Source: Virgisporangium aliadipatigenens
GTDB lineage: Bacteria; Actinomycetota; Actinomycetes; Mycobacteriales; Micromonosporaceae
Direction: 5' to 3'
NCBI RefSeq assembly: GCF_016863615.1
Contig: NZ_BOPF01000021.1
Location: 124,001 to 188,000, forward strand
Length of the DNA stretch: 64,000 nucleotides
The position numbers and the translations under genes are program-made. Under the pieces are notes generated by a model that searched no databases, had not been told where the DNA came from, and was given only the letters and a program-made list of their open reading frames with translations. Positions 25,310 through 33,994 of the stretch are shown here, one piece after another. Within the stretch, counting starts at the first letter, position 1. The number at the start of each line of letters is the position of its first letter.

Positions 25310-26068
25310 CTAGCGCCCCTGGTTGGCGACCGCGGCGGCGGCGTCCTTCGCGGCCTCCGGGTCCAGGTAGGCGCCGCCGGCCACGGTCGGACGCAGGTCG
25401 GCGCCCAGGTCGTAGCGCAGCGGGATCCCGGTCGGGATGTTGAGCTTGGCGATCGCCTCGTCGGAGATGCCGTCGAGGTGCTTCACCAGCGCGCGCAGCG
25501 AGTTGCCGTGCGCGGCCACCAGCACGGTGCGGCCGGTCAGCAGGTCCGGTACGACCGCGTCGTACCAGTACGGCAGCATCCGGTGCACCACGTCCTTGAG
25601 GCACTCCGTGCGCGGCTTCAGCTCCGGCGGCAGCGCCGCGTACCGGGCGTCGCCGAACTGCGAGTACTCGTCGTCGTCCGCGATCGGCGGCGGCGGGGTG
25701 TCGTACGAACGCCGCCAGAGCATGAACTGCTCCTCGCCGTACTGCTCCAGCGTCTGCTTCTTGTCCTTGCCCTGCAGCGCGCCGTAGTGCCGCTCGTTGA
25801 GCCGCCAGTGCCGGCGCACCGGGATCCAGTGGCGGTCGGCGGTGTGCAGGGACAGCTCGGCGGTGCGGATGGCGCGGCGCATCACGCTGGTGTGCACGAC
25901 GTCGGGCAGGAGCCCGTGCTCGCGCAGGAGTTCCCCGCCGCGCCGGGCCTCGGCCTCGCCCTTGGCGGTCAGGTCGACGTCGACCCAGCCGGTGAACAGG
26001 TTCTTGGCATTCCATTCGCTCTCGCCGTGCCGCAGCAGGACGAGGGTGCCCACGGTACCTCCGGTCAT
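25310..26068 (-). CDS. gpmA: 2,3-bisphosphoglycerate-dependent phosphoglycerate mutase
   Basis: This 252-residue glycolytic enzyme interconverts 3- and 2-phosphoglycerate. It has '[20 protein letters not shown]' with the phosphorylated His14, '[13 protein letters not shown]' (catalytic Glu) and '[19 protein letters not shown]' (second His). It converges with phoU (3-bp gap) and, as in mycobacteria (gpm1 next to senX3-regX3), is conserved at this place. The ATG at 26068 follows GGAGGTACC. Confidence 0.95.
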   Translation of the reverse strand: MTGGTVGTLVLLRHGESEWNAKNLFTGWVDVDLTAKGEAEARRGGELLREHGLLPDVVHTSVMRRAIRTAELSLHTADRHWIPVRRHWRLNERHYGALQGKDKKQTLEQYGEEQFMLWRRSYDTPPPPIADDDEYSQFGDARYAALPPELKPRTECLKDVVHRMLPYWYDAVVPDLLTGRTVLVAAHGNSLRALVKHLDGISDEAIAKLNIPTGIPLRYDLGADLRPTVAGGAYLDPEAAKDAAAAVANQGR

Positions 26069-26444
26069 GTGGCCATCCTGCCGCAGCGCGTTCGGCGCGG
26101 CGGCGGCGACCCGGATATCCGGAAGGTTGCCATTGCGCGAAGGATTGGTGTGTGTCGGCCACCACATTTAAGTAATGCGGAAACAGAGTGGAAACAATTA
26201 ATGCAAAAAGAAACGGCGGCCCCGGATGGCGCACACCCCCAGCACGCACCACCCGTTGCCGCCGTACAACGGTGGGAGCGCCCCGCCCGGCCGCGCCCAC
26301 CGCATCTGGGCCGGTCGACTCCCCACCCCCTGGTCGGTCTCGGGCCCGGAACAAACCCTATTAGCCCGACCGCACTAACCACAATCCACTGTCAGCTCAT
26401 TCACACCTCATACTTATTACTAGTTATAGATCTATGGCGCATGT

Positions 26445-26533
26445 CCGTCGTGCGCACTACCGCAGTTCCCAGCCGCACCGCTCCGGGTCGATCCGCTTCG
26501 CAGGATCGACCACTCCGCTGCCGCGTCCGCGTT
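26445..26533 (-). repeat. Dispersed intergenic repeat, copy 2 (inverted)
   Basis: On the minus strand this segment reads ACGCGGACGCGGCAGCGGAG, then TGGTCGATC, GCGAAGCGGATCGACCCGG and AGCGGTGCGGC. Over roughly 65 bases it matches the copy at 53694-53790 with only a few differences, and it shares shorter blocks with 10800-10876. It is not inside a gene. Confidence 0.65.
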
Positions 26534-26626
26534 CCGCAGCGGTCGCGCTGATCACCGGCGGCGACGCATCGACTACTGCAAGATTTTCTCGCGTTCGACG
26601 CAGCACGCCTCGCGGCCCGGCGCATT

Positions 26627-26654
26627 CCAGAGGTGAGAGTCCCCCGACCTCTGG
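26627..26654 (+). promoter_or_regulatory. Hairpin overlapping the GH114-like gene ribosome site
   Basis: CCAGAGGT (26627-26634) and ACCTCTGG (26647-26654) form a perfect 8-bp stem with a 12-base loop. The last two bases of the stem are the first of the Shine-Dalgarno GGAG (26653-26656), seven bases before the GTG at 26664. Folding would hinder ribosome loading; whether this is regulatory is inference. Confidence 0.45.
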
Positions 26655-26663
26655 AGATCAACC

Positions 26664-27638
26664 GTGAAGGTTCGCAGTCCCCGGACAGTCGCCGTCGTGG
26701 CCGCGGTGGCCGTGGTGGCCACCGTGGCGCTCATCGGCGTCGGCACGGCCAACGCCAGCGACCGCCGCAAGCGCTGGCCCTGGCCGACCCGCCCCAAGCC
26801 GAGCGCCTCCGCCTCGGCCAAGCCGACCGGCACCGCCACGCAGCCCGCCCCGTCCCAGTCCGCGTCGGCCTCGCCCACCCGGTCGAACGGCACCGGCACC
26901 AGCCCGTCCCCGACGTCGACCACGCCCGCCGGCGCGATCAAGCCGCTGCCGGTGAACCAGCAGTTCGACTACCAGATCGGCGGGGCCTACACCCCGCCGT
27001 CCGGTACCAAGATCGTCAGTCGCGATCACACGGCCCAACCCGCCGCGGGCCTCTACAACATCTGCTACGTCAACGCCTACCAGACGCAGGACTTCGACGC
27101 CGCGGACTGGCTGAAGAACCGCAAGGACCTGGTCCTGCACAAGAACGGCAACCCGGTCGGCGACACGAAGTGGAAGGAGTACGTCCTCGACATCACCACC
27201 GACGCCAAGCGCCAGCAGCTCGCCGCGATCTTCAACGCGCAGATCGACGACTGCAAGACGAAGAAGTTCGACGCGATCGAGATCGACAACCTGGACACGT
27301 ACAGCCGCTCCCAGGGCCTGATCACCGCCGACCACGCGATCGCCTACGCGAAGCTGCTGATCGACCACGCGCACGGCAAGGGTCTCGCCATCGGCCAGAA
27401 GAACAGCCTCGAACTGGGCACCCGCGGCAAGCAGGCCGGGTTCGACTTCGCCATCGCCGAGCAGTGCGGCGAGTTCAACGAGTGCGGCGAGTTCACCGCG
27501 ATCTACGGCGACAGCGTCATCATGATCGAGTACGCGCGCGGGAACTTCGACAAGACGTGCAAGGGCTTCGGTGCGAAGGTGTCCGTCGTGCTGCGTGACG
27601 AGGACGTCACGCCGGGCGGCGTATACGCGGCCTGCTGA
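26664..27638 (+). CDS. Secreted GH114-like protein (endo-alpha-1,4-polygalactosaminidase family)
   Basis: This protein of about 324 residues has a signal peptide ('VAVVAAVAVVATVALIG', cleaved near Ala-Asn-Ala) and a Ser/Pro/Thr linker (about 35-90). Its catalytic-type domain has 'YNICYVNAYQTQDFDAADWL', 'EYVLDITTDAKRQQLAAIFN', 'KKFDAIEIDNLDTYSR' and 'GLAIGQKNSLELG'. This is the TIM-barrel pattern of glycoside hydrolase 114 and Glyco_hydro_114-like proteins. Likely substrates are galactosamine-containing polymers; none is shown here. Four cysteines in the last half suggest disulphides. Confidence 0.82.
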   Translation: MKVRSPRTVAVVAAVAVVATVALIGVGTANASDRRKRWPWPTRPKPSASASAKPTGTATQPAPSQSASASPTRSNGTGTSPSPTSTTPAGAIKPLPVNQQFDYQIGGAYTPPSGTKIVSRDHTAQPAAGLYNICYVNAYQTQDFDAADWLKNRKDLVLHKNGNPVGDTKWKEYVLDITTDAKRQQLAAIFNAQIDDCKTKKFDAIEIDNLDTYSRSQGLITADHAIAYAKLLIDHAHGKGLAIGQKNSLELGTRGKQAGFDFAIAEQCGEFNECGEFTAIYGDSVIMIEYARGNFDKTCKGFGAKVSVVLRDEDVTPGGVYAAC

Positions 27639-27700
27639 TCCACGCTATGGTGCGCCCGGCAACTGGTACCGCTCCCAGACCCCTGGAGGCGTCCCCCGAC

Positions 27701-28231
27701 ATGCGCCGTCCCGGCCGGCATGCCGCACGGGCGGGCGACGGATTCGATGAGTTCGTCCTCGCGCGCGGGCAGGCGCTGCTGAGATTCGCACACGTTCTGT
27801 GCGGGGATGCTCACCTGGCGGAGGATCTGGTGCAGGAGGTACTGGCCCGGGCGCACCGCAAGTGGGAACGCATCGAGGTCATGGACGCGCCCGAGGCGTA
27901 CGTCCGCAAGGCGATCGTGCGGGAGTTCCTGTCGTGGCGCCGGCGCCGGTCGAGCACGGAACGCGTCCTCGCGGACCTGCCCGACCGGGCCGGCGCACCC
28001 GACCCGGCCGGCGCCGTGGCCGCCCGCGACGAGATGTGGGCGCTGCTGGGCGTTCTGCCGCGATCGCAGCGGGCGGTGCTGGTGCTGCGTTACTACAACG
28101 ACATGAGCGACGAGGAGATCGCGTCGACGCTCGGATGCGCGCACGCGACCGTTCGGGCGCATGCGTCACGTGCCCTGACCCGACTCCGGGCGGCGATGGG
28201 CCGGCCGTGGGTGGAGGTGGAGCATGGCTGA
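27701..28231 (+). CDS. SigE-family ECF RNA polymerase sigma factor
   Basis: This 176-residue protein has region 2 'FDEFVLARGQALLRFAHVLC', 'HLAEDLVQEVLARAHRKWER' and region 4 'LPRSQRAVLVLRYYNDMSDE' and 'CAHATVRAHASRALTRLR'. It resembles the SigE-like family common in actinomycetes. ATG at 27701 has GGAGG 11 bases upstream; an ATG at 27647 is in frame but lacks one. The upstream TATGGT at about 27645 might be a -10. It overlaps the next gene by eight bases and is probably controlled by it. Confidence 0.85.
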   Translation: MRRPGRHAARAGDGFDEFVLARGQALLRFAHVLCGDAHLAEDLVQEVLARAHRKWERIEVMDAPEAYVRKAIVREFLSWRRRRSSTERVLADLPDRAGAPDPAGAVAARDEMWALLGVLPRSQRAVLVLRYYNDMSDEEIASTLGCAHATVRAHASRALTRLRAAMGRPWVEVEHG

Positions 28232-29285
28232 CCTCGACCGGATCCTGCGCGGTTCGATGCACGAGAACGCCGAGCGCGCCCCGCAGGCGGTGGACCTGCT
28301 CGGCAAGGTGCACCAGCGGTCCGACCGGCTGGTCCGCCGGCGCCGCCGCCTCACCACCGTCGCCGCCGCCGTCGCGGTGCTCGTGAGCGGGGGGATCGCC
28401 GCTCCGGTGCTGATGAACACCGGCCGGCAGGACGGCCCCCCGCCGGCCGCCCGCCAGACCGAAACGACCGCCGCCGCCTCCCCTGAGCCGACGACCACCC
28501 GCGCCGTCACGATCATCCCGCCGCCGCCGTCGGCCGAAAGCGGCCCGCCGATCGGGACCGGCACGCAGGTCACCTTCGCCGACGGCGCGGTGACGCCGCC
28601 GCAGTTCCCGTACCGGCCCGGGTTCGCGCCGGTCGGCGGCGGCTTCCAGACCCCGCTCATCACGATGGAGAACGGCGACCTCGTCGGCTTCTTCGAGGCC
28701 GTCGACGGGGACCGGGGCGCCGACGTGACGATCCGGGTGGGTTCGCGCAAGCCGACGTTCGACGGCGGCGGGGCGGTCTCCGAGTCGAGCGAACGGGTCC
28801 GGGGCAAGACGGCCGTGCTGCGCACCGTCGACAAGGCGCAGACCGACCTGCACATCCTGTACTGGCAGGAGTCGGCGACCCAGTGGATCCGGATCGACAC
28901 CGACGACACGTACACCACCACGCAGGTGCTGGAGATCGGCGAGTCGCTGCGCGCGGCCGGCCTGCCGGCGGTGCTGACGCTGCGGCCCGACCGGATCCCG
29001 AACGGCCTGCCGGTGCGCACGACGACGCCGTCGACGCTGGCGTTCGGGCCGGCCGAGAAGTCGGCGATCAGCGTGGTGCTGCGCAAGCCGCGCGCCCTCA
29101 CCGGGCCCACCGTCGCCGTCGGCGAGCACCGGGGCGTCGTCAACGGCAGCACGCTCAGCGTGGCGATCGACGGGTTCACGCTGGAGGTGACCGTCGGCGA
29201 CGGCTACCGGGTGGACAACGCGGAGTTGATCCGGTTCGCCGCCGGGATCAAGGTCAGCGACTCGGCCGAGCCCGCTCAGTCCTGA
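28224..29285 (+). CDS. Membrane protein partner of the SigE-family sigma factor
   Basis: This 353-residue protein begins with a short cytoplasmic helical region ('LDRILRGSMHENAERAPQAV'). A basic stretch and a membrane segment ('LTTVAAAVAVLVSGGIAAPV', about residues 40-62) follow, then a Pro/Thr linker and a beta-rich outside domain with 'TDLHILYWQESATQWIRIDT' and repeated 'VTVGDGYRVDN'-type strands. No HxxxCxxC zinc anti-sigma motif is seen. The eight-base overlap with the sigma gene suggests the N-terminal region acts as its anti-sigma part; this is inference. Confidence 0.65.
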   Translation: MADLDRILRGSMHENAERAPQAVDLLGKVHQRSDRLVRRRRRLTTVAAAVAVLVSGGIAAPVLMNTGRQDGPPPAARQTETTAAASPEPTTTRAVTIIPPPPSAESGPPIGTGTQVTFADGAVTPPQFPYRPGFAPVGGGFQTPLITMENGDLVGFFEAVDGDRGADVTIRVGSRKPTFDGGGAVSESSERVRGKTAVLRTVDKAQTDLHILYWQESATQWIRIDTDDTYTTTQVLEIGESLRAAGLPAVLTLRPDRIPNGLPVRTTTPSTLAFGPAEKSAISVVLRKPRALTGPTVAVGEHRGVVNGSTLSVAIDGFTLEVTVGDGYRVDNAELIRFAAGIKVSDSAEPAQS

Positions 29286-29776
29286 CGCTGGGCGCGTTCC
29301 ACGAACGACTTGAAGGCCGCGAGGTTGGCCAGCGACTCGCCCCGGGAGACCCGCCACTCCCACTCCCGGCGGATGGCGCTGCCGAAGCCGATCTCCAGCA
29401 TCGGGTTGAAGCTCTCGTCGGCGTACGTCACGACCGATCCGAGCACGCGGTCCAGCTCGTCGGCGGTGACGGCGTGCAGCGGCAGCCGGCCGGTGAGGTA
29501 CACGTCGCCGGAGGCGTCGATCGCGAACGCCACCCCGTACATGCGGGCGTTGCGCTGGAGCAGCCAGGCCCACAGCTCCTCGCGGTTCTCGTCCGGCTGG
29601 CGCATCACGAACGCCTCCACGCGCAGCGCGTGCTCGCCGACGATCAGGTTGCACACCGTCTTCAGCTTCGCCGCCCCGGGCAGCGTCACCGCGAACGAGT
29701 GCTCGCCGGTGCTCTCGCAGGGCAGTTCCTGCTCCGCGCAGACGCTCTCGATGAGCTTCGACACCTGATCTCTCAT
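29276..29776 (-). CDS. YbjN domain protein (Rv0487-like)
   Basis: This 166-residue protein has the YbjN/type III secretion-chaperone-like fold: 'HSFAVTLPGAAKLKTVCNLI', 'LRVEAFVMRQPDENREELWA', 'MYGVAFAIDASGDVYLTGRL' and 'LDRVLGSVVTYADESFNPML'. The family is linked to stress or motility in Gammaproteobacteria, but its actinobacterial role is unclear. It is directly upstream of mshA in the same orientation, as in mycobacteria. Confidence 0.88.
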   Translation of the reverse strand: MRDQVSKLIESVCAEQELPCESTGEHSFAVTLPGAAKLKTVCNLIVGEHALRVEAFVMRQPDENREELWAWLLQRNARMYGVAFAIDASGDVYLTGRLPLHAVTADELDRVLGSVVTYADESFNPMLEIGFGSAIRREWEWRVSRGESLANLAAFKSFVERAQRQD

Positions 29777-29812
29777 CGCTTCCCGCCCAGTGCCGTAGCG
29801 GCGCTCACGGCA

Positions 29813-29834
29813 CCGCCTTCCCTCGTCGCTCCGC
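29813..29834 (+). repeat. 22-bp intergenic repeat, copy a
   Basis: The 22 bases beginning CCGCCTTCCC and ending GTCGCTCCGC are identical to 39939-39960. Both copies sit in short gaps between two minus-strand genes. Read on the minus strand, the motif is GCGGAGCGACGAGGGAAGG plus GCG. Confidence 0.6.
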
Positions 29835-29846
29835 CACGACACGGGC

Positions 29847-31199
29847 TCATGACGCACCCGCCGTCAGGACGGCCGCGGCACGGCGGTCCCAGTGCTCCAC
29901 CATCGCCCGGCGGTAGACGGCGAGGAGGCCGCTCGCGGTGGCGTTCCACGAGAATCGACGGGCATGCTCGGCCGCACCGCGCGCGAGGACTCCGCGGCGC
30001 GCGGGGGCCGCGAGAAGATCGCCGATGACGCCGGCCCACCGGGTCGGGTCGTGGTCGTCGACCAGCACCCCCGAGACGCCGTGCGCGACGGCCGTGACCA
30101 GCCCGCCCACGGCGGCGGCGACCACCGGCGTGCCGCACGCCTGCGCCTCCAGCGCCACCAGCCCGAACGACTCGTTGTGGCTCGGCACCGCCACCAGGTC
30201 GGCGGCCCGGTACACGGCGGCCAGCTCGGACGGCGGCCGCGGCGGCAGGAACCGCACCCGGTCGGTGATCCCGAGCGCGGCGGCCAGCTCGATCAGCGCG
30301 GTCGGCCGCTCCAGCCCGCTGCCGCTCGGCCCGCCGCAGATGGCGACCGTGGTCTGATCGGCCAGCGCGGGATCGGTGCGGCGCAGCTCGGCCAGCGCCG
30401 CCAGCAGCACGTCCGGCGCCTTCAACGGCTGGATCCGCCCCACGAACGCCACCACGTAGCCGTCCTCCGGCAACCCCACCCAGCGCCGCGCCGAACGCCG
30501 CACCAGGTCCCCGCTGCCCGCCGCCGGCGGGGTGAAGCGCTCCAGGTCGACGCCGGGCGGCACCACGGCCACCCGTTCGGGGTCGGCGTCGTACAGCTCG
30601 ACGAGTTCGTGCCGCTCGGTCGGCGTGTTGGCGACCAGCCGGTCGGACTCGGTGACCACCTGCTCCTCGCCGATCACCCGGGACATCGGCTCCGGCTTGT
30701 CCCCGGCGGCAAGCGAACGGTTCTTGACCTTGGCGAGCGTGTGCGCACTGTGGATCAGCGGCACGCCCCAGCGGTCCTTGGCGAGCCAGCCGACCTGCCC
30801 GGAGAGCCAGTAGTGCGAGTGCACCAGGTCGTACCAGCCGGGCGGCCGGGCCGCCTCCGCGCGCAGCACCCCGGTGGTGAACGCGCACAGCTGCGCCGGC
30901 AGGTCCTCCTTGGCCAGCCCCTCGTAGGGACCGGCGGTGACGTGCCGAACGGTCACCCCGGGCAGCATCTCGACGACCCGCGGCAGGTCGGAGGAGGTGG
31001 CGCGGGTGAAGATGTCGACCGCGACGCCGGCCTCGGCCAGCCGCCGGGAGACCTCCGTGATGTACACGTTCATGCCGCCGGCGTCGCCGGTGCCGGGTTG
31101 GTCCAGCGGCGACGTGTGCACCGACAGGGTCGCCACCCGGTGTGGAAGTGTGGTGCGCCGGCTCGACCCTGACCCGTACAGCGAGTCGACCCGCGCCAC
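29847..31199 (-). CDS. mshA: D-inositol-3-phosphate glycosyltransferase MshA
   Basis: This 450-residue GT4-family enzyme starts mycothiol synthesis by joining N-acetylglucosamine to inositol-3-phosphate. Family marks are '[20 protein letters not shown]' (acceptor site), '[19 protein letters not shown]', '[11 protein letters not shown]', '[17 protein letters not shown]' and the nucleotide-sugar motif '[20 protein letters not shown]'. ATG at 31199 follows AGGGGAG a few bases upstream. The mycothiol acetyltransferase mshD is at 60144 in the same window. Confidence 0.94.
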   Translation of the reverse strand: MARVDSLYGSGSSRRTTLPHRVATLSVHTSPLDQPGTGDAGGMNVYITEVSRRLAEAGVAVDIFTRATSSDLPRVVEMLPGVTVRHVTAGPYEGLAKEDLPAQLCAFTTGVLRAEAARPPGWYDLVHSHYWLSGQVGWLAKDRWGVPLIHSAHTLAKVKNRSLAAGDKPEPMSRVIGEEQVVTESDRLVANTPTERHELVELYDADPERVAVVPPGVDLERFTPPAAGSGDLVRRSARRWVGLPEDGYVVAFVGRIQPLKAPDVLLAALAELRRTDPALADQTTVAICGGPSGSGLERPTALIELAAALGITDRVRFLPPRPPSELAAVYRAADLVAVPSHNESFGLVALEAQACGTPVVAAAVGGLVTAVAHGVSGVLVDDHDPTRWAGVIGDLLAAPARRGVLARGAAEHARRFSWNATASGLLAVYRRAMVEHWDRRAAAVLTAGAS

Positions 31200-31318
31200 G
31201 ATGACTCCCCTCGAAAGACTGGCAAACGCCCTATTGTCCCCGACACCCCAACGCCTTTAGCCAGCGGTCGTGTTCCCGCTCACGTTCTTCGCACACATCG
31301 GCTGGCAGGATGTGATCC

Positions 31319-32074
31319 ATGGGTCGTAGAGGGATCGCGGTCGTTACGGGAGCGTCGAGCGGGATCGGGGCGGCCTCGGTGCGCCGGCTCGCGGCCGAGG
31401 GGTTCACGGTGGTGGCGGCCGCCCGGCGGGTCGATCGGCTGCTGGAGCTCTCGCACGAGACCGGTGCCGTGCCGGTGCGTTGCGACATCACCTCCGACGC
31501 CGACGTCGCGGCCCTTGCCGAGGCCGTCACGCTCCTTCCCGGCGCGCTGACGCTGCTGGTCAACAACGCCGGCGGGGCGCTCGGCACCGACTTCGTGGAG
31601 TCCGCGGACCTGGCCGGCTGGCAGTGGATGTTCGACGTGAACGTCCTGGGCACCGTGCGGGTGACCAAGGCCCTGCTGCCGCAACTGGAGGCCTCCGGGG
31701 CGGGCACGATCGTGGTGCTGAGTTCGACGGCGGGGCTCGGCGTGTACGAGGGCGGCGGCGGCTACACGGCGGCGAAGCACGCGGAGACGGCCGTCGCAGA
31801 AACGCTCCGCCTCGAACTGTGCGGCCGCCCGGTCCGCGTCATCGAGATCGACCCGGGCATGGTGCGCACGGAGGAGTTCGCGCTGGTGCGCTTCGGCGGC
31901 GACGCCGAGCGGGCCGCCAAGGTCTACGAGGGCGTGGCCGAACCGCTCGTCGCCGACGACATCGCCGACATCGTCGCCTGGACAGCCACCCGGCCGCACC
32001 ACGTCAACGTCGACCGGCTCGTCGTGCGGCCGCTCGCCCAGGCCGCCCAGCACAAGGTGCACCGGGTGACGTGA
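31319..32074 (+). CDS. Short-chain dehydrogenase/reductase (Rv0484c-like)
   Basis: This 251-residue classical SDR has a 'TGASSGIGAASVRRLA' NADP-binding turn, 'LLVNNAGG', catalytic Ser in 'IVVLSSTAG' and 'YTAAKHAET' (YxxxK). Arg residues after the first strand ('VAAARRVDRL') favour NADPH. Substrate unknown. It is divergent from mshA and overlaps the following methyltransferase-like gene by four bases (GTGA). Confidence 0.9.
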   Translation: MGRRGIAVVTGASSGIGAASVRRLAAEGFTVVAAARRVDRLLELSHETGAVPVRCDITSDADVAALAEAVTLLPGALTLLVNNAGGALGTDFVESADLAGWQWMFDVNVLGTVRVTKALLPQLEASGAGTIVVLSSTAGLGVYEGGGGYTAAKHAETAVAETLRLELCGRPVRVIEIDPGMVRTEEFALVRFGGDAERAAKVYEGVAEPLVADDIADIVAWTATRPHHVNVDRLVVRPLAQAAQHKVHRVT

Positions 32075-32841
32075 TCGTCGGACGGCTGACCCGGGGCACC
32101 ACCAACCCCAACCGGCTGCGCCGGGTGGACCGGTGGATCGCGTCCCGGTTCGGCCGCACGGTCGGCACCGGCACGGTCGTGGACCTCGGCTACGGCGCCA
32201 CCCCGGTCACGACGGTGGAACTGCACCGCTGCCTGCCGCACGCCCGCGTGGTGGGCCTGGAGATCGACCCTGTGCGGGTGGCGGACGCGCAGCCGTTCGC
32301 GCGACCGCCGGGGCTGACCTTCGCCCGGGGCGGCTTCGAGCTGGCCGGCCTGCGCCCCGTCCTGGTGCGGACGATGAACGTCCTGCGCCAGTACGACGAG
32401 TCCGAAGTGGACAGTGCGTGGGCGTTGCTGCGCAAGGGATTGGCGCCCGGCGGCGTCCTCGTCGAGGGCACCTGCGACGAGTTGGGCCGGGTAGCCTCGT
32501 GGGTCACGCTCTCCTCCGGCGGGCCGCTGACGCTCACGCTCGCCGGCCGACTGTCCACATTGGACGATCCGGCGATCTTCGCCGAGCGGCTGCCGAAGGC
32601 GCTCATCCACCGCAACGTGCCGGGCGAGCGGGTGCACGACCTCTTCCTCGCCCTGGACCGGCACTGGGCGAGGGCCGCGCCGTATGCCGCGTTCGGCGCG
32701 CGGCAGCGCTGGGTGCACACCGTCGCGGGGCTGCGCGCCGACGGCTGGCCCGTACTGGACCGGCCGGCCCGCTGGCGCCACGGCGAACTGACCCTCGCGT
32801 GGGCGGCGGTGCAACCGCGCGACGACCACGGAACGTCCTGA
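32071..32841 (+). CDS. Class I SAM-dependent methyltransferase-like protein
   Basis: This 256-residue protein has a Rossmann-type SAM motif I 'TVVDLGYGATPVTTVELHRC', motif II 'ARVVGLEIDPVRVADAQ' and 'VRTMNVLRQYDESEVDSAWA', with 'GLAPGGVLVEGTCDE' later. The acceptor is unknown. It is translationally coupled to the SDR gene and converges with murB. Confidence 0.8.
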   Translation: MIVGRLTRGTTNPNRLRRVDRWIASRFGRTVGTGTVVDLGYGATPVTTVELHRCLPHARVVGLEIDPVRVADAQPFARPPGLTFARGGFELAGLRPVLVRTMNVLRQYDESEVDSAWALLRKGLAPGGVLVEGTCDELGRVASWVTLSSGGPLTLTLAGRLSTLDDPAIFAERLPKALIHRNVPGERVHDLFLALDRHWARAAPYAAFGARQRWVHTVAGLRADGWPVLDRPARWRHGELTLAWAAVQPRDDHGTS

Positions 32842-32857
32842 GAGTGTGTCCCCCTCG

Positions 32858-33943
32858 CTAGAGCGCGCAGTTGATCAGCACCGGCTCCGGGTGCAGGTCG
32901 ACGCCGAAGCGTTCGGCCACGCCGGCGCGGATCTCGCGGGCCAGGTCGAGCAGCTGCGTCGTGGTGCCCGCGCCGCGGTTGGTCAGCGCCAGCGTGTGCC
33001 GCGTCGAGATGCCCACGCCGGTCCCCTCCCGGGTGAACCCCTTCGGGAAACCGGCCCGTTCGATCAGCCACGCCGCGCTCAGCTTCACCGCGTCGTCGGG
33101 TGCCGGCCAGTGCGGCACGTCGCCGAGGCGTTCGCTCAGCCCCGCGAAGACGGCCGAGGAGACGATCGGGTTGGTGAAGAACGACCCCACCGAGTACGTG
33201 TCCGGGTCGGCCGGGTCCAGCACCATCGCCTTGCCGGTCCGCAATTTGAGGACGGTGTCGCGCACCGCCCCGAGGGGTACCCGATCTCCGGGGGAGACGC
33301 CGAGGGCGCGCGCCAGTTCGGCGTACCGGATCGGGGTGGACAGTGGAGACACCGTGAGTGAGAAGTCGACGGCGAGCACGACGAACCGGTCGTTGTGCTT
33401 GAAAACGCTCGTGCGGTACGAGAAGGCACACTCGTCCGGTGCCAACGTCACGACGGCGTCGGCCACCCGGTCGAACGCCCGCACCGACACGATGGTCTCC
33501 GCGACCTCCTGCCCGTACGCGCCGACATTTTGGATCGGCGTGGCGCCCGCCGAGCCCGGCACGCCCGAGAGGCACTCGATGCCGGCGAGCCCGTCGGCGA
33601 CGGCACGCGCGACGACCTCGTCCCACGGCTCGCCCGCGGCGACCGTCAGGCGCACCCGGTCGGCGCCGTCCGCAACGGCCCGCACGCCACGCGTGCGCAG
33701 CAGCAGCACCGTGCCGGGGAAGCCCTCGTCGGCCACCACGACATTGCTGCCGCCGGCCAGCACGAACAGCCCTTCGGGGTGGGGTGCCCGCAGCACCTCG
33801 AGCAGGGTCGCCTCGTCGTCGGCCACCACAAGGTGTCCGGCCGGTCCCCCGAGGCGTAGCGTTGTGTACCCGCCGATGGGTCCGCCCGCCGGGCGATCCG
33901 GAGCGGCTGGGCGATCTCGGGTACTGTCGCGCACGGCCTCCAC
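32858..33943 (-). CDS. murB: UDP-N-acetylenolpyruvoylglucosamine reductase MurB
   Basis: This protein of about 361 residues carries out the FAD/NADPH reduction that yields UDP-MurNAc for peptidoglycan. It has 'TTLRLGGPAGHLVVAD', 'LFVLAGGSNVVVADEGFPGT', 'GIECLSGVPGSAGATPIQNV' then GAYG (FAD site), 'CAFSYRTSVFK' (catalytic Arg) and 'SVGSFFTNPIVS' (catalytic Ser). It is the long type I form. The start is uncertain: GTG 33943 or 33934, with only a weak ribosome site for either. Confidence 0.94.
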   Translation of the reverse strand: MEAVRDSTRDRPAAPDRPAGGPIGGYTTLRLGGPAGHLVVADDEATLLEVLRAPHPEGLFVLAGGSNVVVADEGFPGTVLLLRTRGVRAVADGADRVRLTVAAGEPWDEVVARAVADGLAGIECLSGVPGSAGATPIQNVGAYGQEVAETIVSVRAFDRVADAVVTLAPDECAFSYRTSVFKHNDRFVVLAVDFSLTVSPLSTPIRYAELARALGVSPGDRVPLGAVRDTVLKLRTGKAMVLDPADPDTYSVGSFFTNPIVSSAVFAGLSERLGDVPHWPAPDDAVKLSAAWLIERAGFPKGFTREGTGVGISTRHTLALTNRGAGTTTQLLDLAREIRAGVAERFGVDLHPEPVLINCAL

Positions 33944-33994
33944 CCTAGGCTTGGAGGCTACGGGGCAGCCCGTCGGGATGGCGGAGGACGCACG

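Larger units (their letters stand above)
26069..26663. other. Large intergenic region between gpmA and the GH114-like gene
   Basis: This 595-bp stretch has no convincing gene. AT-richer sections (about 26160-26210 and 26400-26440) are likely promoter regions for gpmA (leftward) and an unidentified rightward start. An inverted copy of a dispersed repeat occupies about 26445-26533, and a hairpin overlapping a ribosome site lies at 26627-26654. One short open frame from 26200 has no ribosome site and a proline-heavy composition; I reject it. Confidence 0.5.

Noticed and set aside
26202-26430. Open frame of about 75 codons in the gpmA-GH114 gap
   Set aside because: No ribosome site, proline/histidine-rich composition, and it runs into AT-rich promoter-like DNA.
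29813-29834. The 22-bp repeat as a phage or plasmid attachment site pair with 39939-39960
   Set aside because: The 10 kb between the copies is conserved housekeeping DNA without integrase or mobile genes.
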